Shown here: piece by piece, positions 7,012-15,377 of the stretch | Position numbering within the stretch: position 1 is the first letter of the stretch | Layout: each line of letters opens with the position of its first letter | DNA from: Alphaproteobacteria bacterium | GTDB taxonomy: Bacteria; Pseudomonadota; Alphaproteobacteria; Micavibrionales; Micavibrionaceae | DNA length: 33,030 nucleotides | Direction of reading: 5' to 3' | Assembly: GCA_025451095.1 (NCBI GenBank) | Contig: JANWLB010000004.1 | Location: forward strand, 1 to 33,030 | Notes under the pieces: model-generated | The model's input: only the letters and a program-made list of their open reading frames with translations | The model's database searches: none | What the model was told of the DNA's origin: nothing | Position numbers and translations under genes: made by a program

Positions 7012-9435
7012 CTACGCGGGGGGCGGCAGTTCGGGCGGCGGCAGCGGTGCCGGCAAAACCAGCGGTGGTGGCGATGGAGCATTTTCGGGCGCGGAGGGCT
7101 CCGGCGCCGCCCTGCTGTTGAAATTGAATGTCAGGCTTTCTTTTCCGCCTTCCCGGCTCAACCCCACATCCACATGGCCGCCTTTTTGCAGCGCGCCGTA
7201 AAGGATTTCTCCTGACAGGGGCTTCTTGATCTCTTCCTGGATGACGCGGGCCAGGGGCCGCGCGCCCATCTCCGCGTTATAACCGCGCCGGGAAAGATAA
7301 GCCCGCGCCTCATCGGTCAGGTTGATCGTCACCTTTCTTTCTGTAAGCTGCGCCTCCAGCTCGGCTGTGAATTTTTCAACAACCTGCATGATCGTTTTCG
7401 CATCCAGGCCGGAAAATTCGACAACAGCGTCCAGGCGATTGCGGAATTCCGGCGTGAACAGGCGTCGTATGCTCTCGCTGTGATTGTCATCATCTTGCGA
7501 TTGCACCACACGCCCGCTGAAGTTGAGGTTGCCTTTTTTCTTCTCGCCAGCGCCGGCGTTGGTGGTCATGATCAGGATCACGTTCAAAAACGAAACGGTC
7601 TTTCCATTGTTGTCGGTCAGGCTGGCGTTGTCCATGACCTGCAGCAGAAGGTTATAAATGTCGGGGTGCGCCTTTTCGATTTCATCCAGCAACAGCACGC
7701 AATAAGGCTGCCGGCTGATGGCCTCGGTCAGCAGCCCGCCCTGGTCGAATCCGACATAGCCGGGCGGCGCGCCGATCAGCCGGGCCACGCTGTGTTTCTC
7801 CATATATTCGGACATGTCGAACCGCTTTAACGGCACACCCAGGGTGCTGGCCAGCTCTTTGGCCATTTCCGTCTTGCCCACGCCTGTAGGACCGGCAAAA
7901 AGATAGCTGCCGATGGGCTTGTTCGGGCTGCGCAACCCCGCCCGGGACACGCGGACAGCGGATGCCACGGCATCCACGGCCTTGTCCTGGCCAAAAACCG
8001 TGGCTTTTAGATTCGTATCCAGAAGGCGCAAGGCTTCCTTGTCTCCCCGCGTCACGCTTTTCTCGGGCTGGCGGGCGATGCGGGCGACGATGCGCTCGAT
8101 GTCCCTGACTTCGATCTGCTTGCGCGCCGGGAACTCGCTGCTCATTTTCAGGGACGATCCTGCCTCGTCCATCACATCGATCGCCTTGTCGGGCAGCTTG
8201 CCTTCGCTGATGAATTTTGCCGCCAGTTCAACGCAAGTCTCAATGGCATCGTCCGTGTAGACGACGTCATGCGCCTTTTCATAGGCGGCTTTTAGTCCAA
8301 ACAGGATTTCCTTGGCGGCCTCAAGTGTCGGCTCGGGTATATCGACCTTGCCGAAACGGCGGCGCAAGGCCGGATCTTTCTGAAAATACTTGCGGTATTC
8401 ATCATACGTCGTGCCGCCGATACATTGCAGGCTGCCATCGGCCAATGCCGGCTTGAGCAGGTTCGAGGCGTCAATCGGACTGCCTGCGGCGCCGGCGCCA
8501 ATGACCATGTGCGTTTCATCGATGAACAGGATCACGCCTTCTGTATCCTGCGCTTCCTTGATAAGGTCTTTCATGCGCTGCTCGAACTCGCCGCGATAGG
8601 TCGTGCCCGCGACAAGAAGCCCCATATCGACAGAGAAAATATTCTTTCCTTTCAAAGCCTCCGGCACGCGGCCCTGAACCATCCGCAAGGCAAGGCCCTC
8701 GACGATCGCCGTCTTGCCCACGCCGGGGTCGCCGACCAGAATCGGGTTCCTTTTTTTGCGTTTGCCCAGAACATCCTGCATCCGCAGAATTTCGTTTTCG
8801 CGGCCGATAACGGCGTCGATCTCGCCTTTCATGGCCCGCTGGTTGATATTGACGCAGAATTTCTGCAGCGCCCCGCCTTCCTTTATTTTTGTAAGGCTGG
8901 GGGCTGTCGCCTTGCCTGCTCCCGCAATACTGGAAAGTTTGCCGCCGGTAGTCGGGCCCTTGGCTTCCGGCGGGACAACGACGGTTAAGCCGCCGATGAG
9001 GCGTTTATCCATGTAGGAAAAATCCTTCAGGACGAACTCTGCCGCTTCGAGCTGCATGCCATGTTTTTGCAGCAGGCCCGAGGCGTAGCAGCGCGGCTCG
9101 GCCAGAATGGCCACCAGCAAATCAATTTTTGAAAATTCGTTTGTTTTCCGGTTTTTTTCGCTGTACTGCCCGGCCCGGTATATGCCGGTATGCACAATTT
9201 GCGGCACCGTGATTTTACCGGGAGAGCCGCGCAGGCCGTCGGAATCTTTCAGATATTCTTCGAGATTGTCCCTAATTTCATCGGGCCGGACCCTGAAATA
9301 GACCAGGAAACTCTGTACATCACTGTCCTCGAGCAGGGCGAGCAGCATATGCTCCAGCGTCAGAATATGATGTCTGTTCTGGGCGGCAATCTCATGCGCG
9401 CGCGCATATGTGCTGCTTTTTATAAACTCTCCCAT
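7012..9435 (-). CDS. Divergent ClpA-type double AAA+ unfoldase (ClpA2)
   Basis: This 807-residue class I Clp ATPase has two nucleotide-binding modules: Walker A GDPGVGKT (235-242) with Walker B ILFIDE (302-307), and GPTGVGKT (515-522) with [10 protein letters not shown] (581-590). The pore motif GYVGF is at 559-563. The N-domain (1-150) keeps the Clp repeat start ([13 protein letters not shown]) but then differs strongly from the ClpS-binding ClpA domain. The ClpP-docking loop is LNF (637-639, context NLNFSGRV) rather than IGL/IGF. The C-terminus is a Pro-rich tail (777-807) not present in the neighbouring ClpA. It has its own promoter (9513-9541). I infer partnership with the extended ClpP at 5252 rather than with the housekeeping ClpP. 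Confidence 0.92.
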   Translation of the reverse strand: MGEFIKSSTYARAHEIAAQNRHHILTLEHMLLALLEDSDVQSFLVYFRVRPDEIRDNLEEYLKDSDGLRGSPGKITVPQIVHTGIYRAGQYSEKNRKTNEFSKIDLLVAILAEPRCYASGLLQKHGMQLEAAEFVLKDFSYMDKRLIGGLTVVVPPEAKGPTTGGKLSSIAGAGKATAPSLTKIKEGGALQKFCVNINQRAMKGEIDAVIGRENEILRMQDVLGKRKKRNPILVGDPGVGKTAIVEGLALRMVQGRVPEALKGKNIFSVDMGLLVAGTTYRGEFEQRMKDLIKEAQDTEGVILFIDETHMVIGAGAAGSPIDASNLLKPALADGSLQCIGGTTYDEYRKYFQKDPALRRRFGKVDIPEPTLEAAKEILFGLKAAYEKAHDVVYTDDAIETCVELAAKFISEGKLPDKAIDVMDEAGSSLKMSSEFPARKQIEVRDIERIVARIARQPEKSVTRGDKEALRLLDTNLKATVFGQDKAVDAVASAVRVSRAGLRSPNKPIGSYLFAGPTGVGKTEMAKELASTLGVPLKRFDMSEYMEKHSVARLIGAPPGYVGFDQGGLLTEAISRQPYCVLLLDEIEKAHPDIYNLLLQVMDNASLTDNNGKTVSFLNVILIMTTNAGAGEKKKGNLNFSGRVVQSQDDDNHSESIRRLFTPEFRNRLDAVVEFSGLDAKTIMQVVEKFTAELEAQLTERKVTINLTDEARAYLSRRGYNAEMGARPLARVIQEEIKKPLSGEILYGALQKGGHVDVGLSREGGKESLTFNFNSRAAPEPSAPENAPSPPPLVLPAPLPPPELPPPA

Positions 9436-9512
9436 ATACGGCCTTCGTTCCCTGTTTTTTTTAAGACCCGGCGCTTGGGCACCGTTTTGTCACCGTCTCG
9501 TCCCTCAATTTT

Positions 9513-9541
9513 TTCATAATATATTACGGGGGCGATGTCCA
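9513..9541 (-). promoter_or_regulatory. Probable promoter of clpA2
   Basis: On the minus strand TGGACA (9536-9541) and TATGAA (9513-9518) are spaced by 17 bases, about 80 bases upstream of the clpA2 ATG at 9435. This lets the divergent gene be expressed apart from clpS-clpA. Confidence 0.5.
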
Positions 9542-9634
9542 GTGCTGTTCGCATTATGCGGCCTGGCCGGGTTTAAGGGAAGGGCAAAGGAGGCAGGGAG
9601 AAGATAAGGTATGGGGAAGGAAAACTCTTAAAAA

Positions 9635-11941
9635 TCAGGCGATTTCCTCGTCCGTCTGCTTCTTGCGGCGCAGCGGGGCCTCTTCATCCCGGTCAAAGGC
9701 AAAGACCAGCTTGCCGTCCTTCAGGGTCACGTGGACGACACCGCCGTCCATAAGCTTGCCGAACAGGAGTTCCTCGGCCAGGGGGCGTTTGATCTGTTCC
9801 TGGATCACACGGGCCAGCGGGCGGGCGCCCATCGCCGGGTCATAGCCGGTGCGGGCCAGCCATTCGCGCGCTTCCGTCGAAAGATCGATCGAAACGTTCC
9901 GGTCGGCCAGCTGGCCTTCCAGCTGCATGATAAATTTGTCGACGACGCGGATGACCGTTTCCTGCTTCAGCGGCTTGAACGGCACGACAGCATCCAGGCG
10001 GTTGCGAAACTCGGGCGTGAACAGGCGCTTGATGGCTTCCTGATCATCGTCGATGCGTACATCCCGCTCGAACCCGATCGGCGCGCGCGCCAGTTCCGTG
10101 GCCCCCGCGTTTGTTGTCATGATCACGACGACGCTGCGAAAGTCGATCGTCTTGCCATTATTGTCAGTCAGCTTACCGTAATCCATCACCTGCAGCAGGA
10201 TGTTAAAAATATCCGCATGCGCTTTTTCAATCTCATCGAGCAACAGCACGCTGTGCGGTTGCTTGTCGACCGCATCTGTCAGCAAACCGCCCTGATCGAA
10301 ACCGACATAGCCGGGCGGTGAGCCGATCAGGCGGGAGACTGAATGGCTTTCCATGTATTCCGACATGTCGAAGCGCAGCAGTTCCACGCCCATGGTTTTG
10401 GCAAGCTGGCGCGCCACTTCGGTCTTGCCGACGCCGGTTGGACCGGAGAAAAGGTAGCATCCGATCGGCTTTTCCGCGTCACGCAGACCCGCGCGTGCCA
10501 TTTTGATGGAATCGCACAGCAGATCAATCGCCTCATCCTGATCGAACACCAGCGTCTTGATATCGCGACTCAGATTCTTCAACGCCTCGCGGTCGTCACG
10601 CGTAACGGTCTTGGGAGGAATGCGGGCAATCGCCGAGACAACGCCCTCAATGTCCTTAACGGTGATCGTCTTCTTGCGCTTGGACAGAGGAACAAGCATC
10701 TGGGCTGCACCAACCTCGTCGATAATGTCGATCGCCTTGTCGGGGAGCTTGCGGTCGCCGATATAGCGGGCCGAGAGTTCCACCGCCGCGCGGATGGCGT
10801 CGTTTGTGTATTTCACGCCATGATGCTTTTCGTAGTGGCTCTTGAGTCCCTTGAGAATCTTGACCGTGTCCTCGATGCTGGGCTCGTTGATGTCGATCTT
10901 CTGGAAGCGACGCACCAGCGCGCGGTCCTTCTCGAAATGGTTGCGGTATTCCTTATAGGTGGTCGAGCCAATACAGCGGATCGCTCCGCTGGACAGGGCG
11001 GGCTTGAGCAGGTTGGAGGCGTCCATCGCGCCGCCCGAGGTGGCGCCAGCGCCAATCAGCGTATGAATTTCATCGATGAACAGGACGGCGCCCTTGATTT
11101 TCTCGATCTCGCCTATAACGGCTTTCATGCGCTCCTCAAAATCGCCGCGGTAGCGCGTGCCTGCCAGAAGCGAGCCCATATCCAGCGCGTAGATGATGGC
11201 GCCGCGCAGGACGTCGGGCACATCGTTCTCGACTATTCTTTTTGCCAGCCCTTCGGCGATGGCGGTCTTGCCGACGCCGGGATCGCCGACATAAAGCGGG
11301 TTATTCTTGGAACGGCGGCAGAGAATCTGGATGGTACGGTCAATCTCCTGCTCCCGCCCGATCAGGGGATCGATCTTGCCGCGCCGCGCCTTTTCATTAA
11401 GATTGGCGCAATAGGCCTCCAGCGCATCGCGCGTGGCGCGGCCGCCGGCCGCTTTTTCCTCGCCTTCCGGCTCGGCCCCTTCGGGCGTGCGCATCTCGGA
11501 CTGGCCGGCCACTTTGGCAATGCCATGGGAGATGTAGTTCACCGCGTCGAAACGCGACATATCCTGTTCCTGCAGAAAATAGACGGCATGACTTTCACGT
11601 TCGGAAAACAGCGCGACCAGAACGTTGGCGCCGGTCACTTCCTCGCGGCCCGAGGACTGCACGTGGATCGCCGCCCGCTGCAGAACCCGCTGAAACGCCG
11701 TCGTCGGTTTCGATTCCTCAGCGCTTCGGTTCACAAGATAGGCAAGCTCATTGTCCAGATAATGGCCGAGCTGATCCCGCAGATCCTGCAGCGAGATACC
11801 GCAGGAGCGCAGAACCGCCATCGCATCCTGATCTTCCGTCAGGGCCAGCAGCAAGTGTTCCAGTGTCGCGTATTCATGATAGCGCTCGTTGGCAATCGAG
11901 AGCGCCCGGTGCAGCGTATGTTCAAGATTTCTTGATAACAT
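9635..11941 (-). CDS. clpA: ATP-dependent Clp protease ATP-binding subunit ClpA
   Basis: ClpA unfolds substrates, including N-degron proteins handed over by ClpS, and feeds them to ClpP. I start at the ATG at 11941, which begins the conserved MLSRNLEHTL and lies 14 bases after clpS. This gives 768 residues, as usual. The N-domain (1-145) keeps FQRVLQRA and EVTGANVLVALFSE. Module 1 has GDPGVGKT (219-226) and LFIDEIHT (287-294), module 2 has GPTGVGKT (500-507) and [10 protein letters not shown] (566-575). The ClpP-docking loop is a standard IGF (622-624). One oddity is VFDQDEAI (465-472) where most ClpA proteins have VFGQD. It is the normal member of the two ClpA proteins in this window. Confidence 0.96.
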   Translation of the reverse strand: MLSRNLEHTLHRALSIANERYHEYATLEHLLLALTEDQDAMAVLRSCGISLQDLRDQLGHYLDNELAYLVNRSAEESKPTTAFQRVLQRAAIHVQSSGREEVTGANVLVALFSERESHAVYFLQEQDMSRFDAVNYISHGIAKVAGQSEMRTPEGAEPEGEEKAAGGRATRDALEAYCANLNEKARRGKIDPLIGREQEIDRTIQILCRRSKNNPLYVGDPGVGKTAIAEGLAKRIVENDVPDVLRGAIIYALDMGSLLAGTRYRGDFEERMKAVIGEIEKIKGAVLFIDEIHTLIGAGATSGGAMDASNLLKPALSSGAIRCIGSTTYKEYRNHFEKDRALVRRFQKIDINEPSIEDTVKILKGLKSHYEKHHGVKYTNDAIRAAVELSARYIGDRKLPDKAIDIIDEVGAAQMLVPLSKRKKTITVKDIEGVVSAIARIPPKTVTRDDREALKNLSRDIKTLVFDQDEAIDLLCDSIKMARAGLRDAEKPIGCYLFSGPTGVGKTEVARQLAKTMGVELLRFDMSEYMESHSVSRLIGSPPGYVGFDQGGLLTDAVDKQPHSVLLLDEIEKAHADIFNILLQVMDYGKLTDNNGKTIDFRSVVVIMTTNAGATELARAPIGFERDVRIDDDQEAIKRLFTPEFRNRLDAVVPFKPLKQETVIRVVDKFIMQLEGQLADRNVSIDLSTEAREWLARTGYDPAMGARPLARVIQEQIKRPLAEELLFGKLMDGGVVHVTLKDGKLVFAFDRDEEAPLRRKKQTDEEIA

Positions 11942-11955
11942 GAGGCCTGCTCTCT

Positions 11956-12360
11956 CTATTCCTTTTCCATGGTGCACTGAAGGGGCTGTTCGCTGGCGCG
12001 GGCAAAGTCCATAACCTGCGCCACCTTGGTTTCCGCAACCTCAAACGTATAGATGCCGCAGATCCCGACACCCCGCCTGTGAACATGAAGCATGACGTCG
12101 GTCGCTTCCTGCCTAGTCTTGTTGAAAAACCTTTCCAAAACGTGAACGACGAACTCCATCGGGGTGTAATCATCATTCAGCAGCAAAACCTTGTACATCG
12201 CCGGTTTCTTGGTCCGGGGCCGTGTCTTGAGCAGAAGACCGGTCTGTTTGCGCTCCTGCGGCTCAGCCCCCCCCGGCATGTCCGGAGACGTACCCTCATG
12301 ATCGGGATCCTGGTCATCTCCTGCCATCATCCGTCCGTTATGCCCGCCGTTCTTTTTCAT
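11956..12360 (-). CDS. clpS: Clp adaptor ClpS
   Basis: ClpS recognises proteins with bulky hydrophobic N-terminal residues and delivers them to ClpA. The protein is 134 residues, with a disordered N-terminal tail of about 50 residues followed by the folded core. Core hallmarks are [17 protein letters not shown] (about 56-72), with the NDD(Y)TPMEFV pocket, then [27 protein letters not shown] with the conserved histidines, and TFEVAETKV. The stop lies 14 bases before the clpA start, so the two form an operon. An internal Met at residue 11 or 12 is an alternative start. Upstream runs a phasin gene that ends in its own terminator. Confidence 0.96.
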   Translation of the reverse strand: MKKNGGHNGRMMAGDDQDPDHEGTSPDMPGGAEPQERKQTGLLLKTRPRTKKPAMYKVLLLNDDYTPMEFVVHVLERFFNKTRQEATDVMLHVHRRGVGICGIYTFEVAETKVAQVMDFARASEQPLQCTMEKE

Positions 12361-12540
12361 AAAAAAATCTCTGTACTTCCCGCCCGCTCATTCCCGAATG
12401 ATATAGGGCGCTCCCTTAATTTTGGCATTCCCTGCCTAAAAAACCAACTAACTAAAAACGGGCCTATGCAGAACCGAAAGTGATTAACCTGTTGATTTTA
12501 AAAGAAACACAATTGGGCCAATCTTAAAAAGGCTGCTTTT

Positions 12541-12581
12541 TGATACAAAAACCCCGGTCCCGTTGCACCGGGACCGGGGTT
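12541..12581 (-). terminator. Strong terminator after the phasin gene
   Basis: A perfect 13-bp stem (12550-12562 with 12569-12581, core ACCCCGGTCCC) with a 6-base loop is followed on the minus strand by TTTTGTATCA. It lies 45 bases after the phasin stop and isolates clpS-clpA from phasin transcription. Confidence 0.88.
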
Positions 12582-12625
12582 CGGTTGTCATGCCGGGACA
12601 AAATCCCGACAAACCCCTTTATATC

Positions 12626-13117
12626 TCAGGCAGCCATTACGTCGGAAGCCTTTTTGATCGTGCTGCTGAACTGATCGCCGATCGGCCCGAATGTTTCGGT
12701 GGCCACTTTAACGCTCAGCTCCGAAAGCTGGGTGAAGCCCGACATAAAATCATCAAAGCTCTCCTGCGCGACCTTGTTCTGTGTCTCGGTCAACTCGCTC
12801 AGCGTCTTGCAGGCCAGCAGTGAGCGAAACGCCTGATTGTTTTTCTCGGCCGTAGACTGGGCCATGGAAACATAGGCGTTGATGATGTTTTTAAAGCCTT
12901 CGGCGAAAATGTTGCCCGATTCAACCAGCGCCTCAAACTGTTCCTTGCCGTTACTGGCGGCTTCATGGGTGAATTTTTCAAACTTCTCTTTGCTTTTGGT
13001 CATGACGCTCTCCATAGCTTCATTGTTGGGAATCTTGAAAAAAGCATCGTAGCCGGTAACTTTCGGCCAAGCGCTTTTCCGATCTTCGGTGGTCGTGGTT
13101 TTCACTTTTGCCGACAT
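12626..13117 (-). CDS. Phasin family protein
   Basis: Phasins coat polyhydroxyalkanoate storage granules and control their number and size. This 163-residue protein is almost wholly amphipathic helix with no cysteine-rich or membrane part. It shows the family pattern FEALVESGNIFAEGFKNI, then NQAFRSLLACKTLSELTETQNKVAQESFDDFM, then a Ser/Thr-rich C-terminal helix. It has its own near-consensus promoter (13218-13246) and its own terminator, which fits high, separate expression. The position next to clpS-clpA is common in alphaproteobacteria. No PHA synthase gene lies in this window. Family assignment is firm, the individual role is inferred. Confidence 0.9.
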   Translation of the reverse strand: MSAKVKTTTTEDRKSAWPKVTGYDAFFKIPNNEAMESVMTKSKEKFEKFTHEAASNGKEQFEALVESGNIFAEGFKNIINAYVSMAQSTAEKNNQAFRSLLACKTLSELTETQNKVAQESFDDFMSGFTQLSELSVKVATETFGPIGDQFSSTIKKASDVMAA

Positions 13118-13217
13118 GGTGAACCTGCCTTTGCTAGGTATATGTTGGTTGCATCTCTCACCGCCCGTTATGTAAGCGCGGGCCGCGGCATCGCCTTATC
13201 TTGCGGTGCACAATAAA

Positions 13218-13246
13218 AATGTATCACTTCAGGGGGTGAAGGTCAA
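13218..13246 (-). promoter_or_regulatory. Promoter of the phasin gene
   Basis: On the minus strand TTGACC (13241-13246), exactly 17 bases, then TACATT (13218-13223). The transcript would have a leader of about 95 bases before the phasin ATG at 13117. Confidence 0.65.
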
Positions 13247-13308
13247 GGGGATTTTTTGCACTGCAGCAATTTTATATCGCATTGATTATAAAGGCTTTTT
13301 TGTCTTTG

Positions 13309-15222
13309 TTAGCGGCGTGGACCCCGGCGGTGCTTTTTCTGGGACGGGCCGCCATCCAGGCGCATGCCCGCGACCAGGGCGTCGTCGGTGTTCGCCGGCT
13401 CCAGCAGCAGGCTGCCCCGGAAAATATCGGTTTCGACCAGCCGCACTTTCATGAAGGCGCCCGTGCAATAGGTCCGTCCCTTGCGCTCGCCTTTCAGAAG
13501 GCGGCCTTCCTCGTCCAGCCGGTACTTGTCCTGCGGCAGGCGGGAGACGGGCAAAAGCCCCTGCGCACCCACGCCGGGCAGCTCGATGAAAAGCCCGCTG
13601 TTTGTCGCCGACTTGATAAGCCCCTGCATCTCCGTACCTTTTGACGCCGCCAGGAACGAGGCCGCGAAGCGGTCGTGCGACATCCATTCGGCAAACGCTG
13701 AGGCACGCTCGCACGTCGATGTGCGCAGGGCAACCTCCGGCAGGCGTTCGTATTCACTGGCAGGTAGACCGCCCTCACCCAAGCCGTAGGCATTGATCAG
13801 CAGGCGGTGTACTTCCAGATCAGGATAGCGGCGGATCGGCGACGTAAAGTGCGCGTAACGATCCCGCGCCAGGCCGAAATGACCGTCATTCTTCATGCTG
13901 TACTCGGCGCGGGCCTGCACCCGCAGCACTGCGTCATGAATCAGCTGGCCGTAGGGCTGGGATCCGGCCTGCTCCAGAACATCCTTGAAATCGCCGGGAG
14001 CGTTGATCTGATCCGGCAAAGACAGATGAAACTTTTTAAGATAACGGCGCAACTGATCAACGCTGTCTTTGCTGGGGGGACGGGAATGCACACGGTACAT
14101 GCAGGCCTCCTTCGCGTCCTCGAGTGCCACGGCCACCGTCACGTTGGCATTGACCATGTATTCCTCGATCAGCATGTGGCTGTCCATCCGACCGCGGCAA
14201 TTGATTCCCGTCACGACACCCTGGGGATCAACAACAGCGCGGTATTCGGGCTTTTCCAGGTTCAGAGCTCCGCGCTTCTCCCGCGCGGCCTTCAGCACGT
14301 CATAGGCCGCATAAAGCGGCTTGATCACGGTATTCATAAGGGGTGAGGTCACCGCATCCGGTTTACCATCATGAGCCTCCTGTACCTGTTCATAGGTCAG
14401 GCGGGCCGCCGAGCACATCAGGCCGCGAACCGGTTTATACGACGTCAGATTACCCTGCCTGTCAAAATGCATGTGAACGGCAAGACACGCCCGGTCTTCG
14501 TTCGGCTTGAGCGAACACAGGCCGTTAGAAAGCGCCTCCGGCAGCATGGGCAGAACGCGGTCGGCAAAATAGGTCGAGTTTCCGCGCTGATAAGCGTCCT
14601 TGTCCAGGCTCGAGCCGGGCCGCACGTACCAGGCCACGTCAGCGATGGCGACGATCAGGTGGAAGCCATCGGGCGTTTCCTCGGCGAACACGGCATCGTC
14701 AAAATCACGCGCATCGGCGCCGTCAATCGTGACAAGCGGGATGTGGCGCAGATCTTCACGGTCTCCCAGTTCAGGAACTGTTAGACCCTGCGTTTCGTCC
14801 AGCGCCGCCTTCGTGAATTCGGCGCACAGGCCCTGCTCAAGGTAGCTGACTTTCGTGATCATGCCGGGGTCGGTCATCCGGCCGACGACCTTGGTGACCC
14901 GCGCCCCCGGCATGCCTTTTTCCGGCGCACGGTCAGCGGTTACAATATCGCCGGGCGTGGCGCCGCCCAGATTTTCAGCGGCGACGCGATATGTTGTGCG
15001 ATCTTTTTTATCGGAAGGAATGAGCTGGTGATCAGCTCCCGGCCCTGTTATCACAAGACCAACCAGCGGGCCTTCCTTGCGCTTGGGCTTTTGCGGATCC
15101 CCGCCCTGCCTGTGGCGGCCCTTATCGGCGTTTCGATGATGCTGGCCGTGATTTTTGCCAGAGCCAGAGGACGATCCGCCGTTATGGGCGGAACGCTTTT
15201 TATGATTGTGATATCGTCCCAT
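13309..15222 (-). CDS. rnr: Ribonuclease R (short form)
   Basis: RNase R is a processive 3'-5' exoribonuclease that degrades structured RNA and takes part in rRNA and mRNA quality control. I start at the ATG at 15222, preceded by GGGAGAG, giving 637 residues. The order is a basic His/Lys/Gly-rich tail (1-50), a cold-shock-like RNA-binding segment (about 50-115), the RNB catalytic domain from about 150 with the acidic motif DGADARDFDDAV (167-178), then an S1 domain (about 545-605) and a short basic end. Common RNase R proteins have 730-810 residues. The N-terminal winged-helix region seems absent, replaced by the basic tail. It lies directly downstream of topA, a common alphaproteobacterial order. 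Confidence 0.92.
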   Translation of the reverse strand: MGRYHNHKKRSAHNGGSSSGSGKNHGQHHRNADKGRHRQGGDPQKPKRKEGPLVGLVITGPGADHQLIPSDKKDRTTYRVAAENLGGATPGDIVTADRAPEKGMPGARVTKVVGRMTDPGMITKVSYLEQGLCAEFTKAALDETQGLTVPELGDREDLRHIPLVTIDGADARDFDDAVFAEETPDGFHLIVAIADVAWYVRPGSSLDKDAYQRGNSTYFADRVLPMLPEALSNGLCSLKPNEDRACLAVHMHFDRQGNLTSYKPVRGLMCSAARLTYEQVQEAHDGKPDAVTSPLMNTVIKPLYAAYDVLKAAREKRGALNLEKPEYRAVVDPQGVVTGINCRGRMDSHMLIEEYMVNANVTVAVALEDAKEACMYRVHSRPPSKDSVDQLRRYLKKFHLSLPDQINAPGDFKDVLEQAGSQPYGQLIHDAVLRVQARAEYSMKNDGHFGLARDRYAHFTSPIRRYPDLEVHRLLINAYGLGEGGLPASEYERLPEVALRTSTCERASAFAEWMSHDRFAASFLAASKGTEMQGLIKSATNSGLFIELPGVGAQGLLPVSRLPQDKYRLDEEGRLLKGERKGRTYCTGAFMKVRLVETDIFRGSLLLEPANTDDALVAGMRLDGGPSQKKHRRGPRR

Positions 15223-15377
15223 CGTTACTCTCTCCCAAGCTGGACCCGGACCTTCTCCGGCGGCGGACAAATGCCTTTTCCCGGGTGTCCAGCGAACCCG
15301 GGCCCACTAAACTAAATTACGAAAAATAATGCAAGTTTTTTTACGGGCAGGAAAAAGGCCCGCCGGAAAACCCCGAT

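Noticed and set aside
9436-9634. Small frames in the gap between clpA and clpA2
   Set aside because: No ribosome binding site and no protein-like composition. The region is better explained as clpA2 promoter and leader.
10343-11935. 530-codon open frame on the plus strand opposite clpA
   Set aside because: It is a shadow of clpA caused by GC-rich codon use. The product has no recognisable family and no ribosome binding site, and the minus-strand ClpA is unambiguous.
12361-12549. Possible heat-shock promoter for clpS (CCCTATAT-like -10)
   Set aside because: No CTTG-type -35 at an acceptable distance was found, so I left the clpS promoter uncalled.
15340-15377. Hairpin between topA and rnr as a terminator
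   Set aside because: A 5-bp stem (CGGGC/GCCCG) only, and on the minus strand it is followed by A residues rather than T residues.
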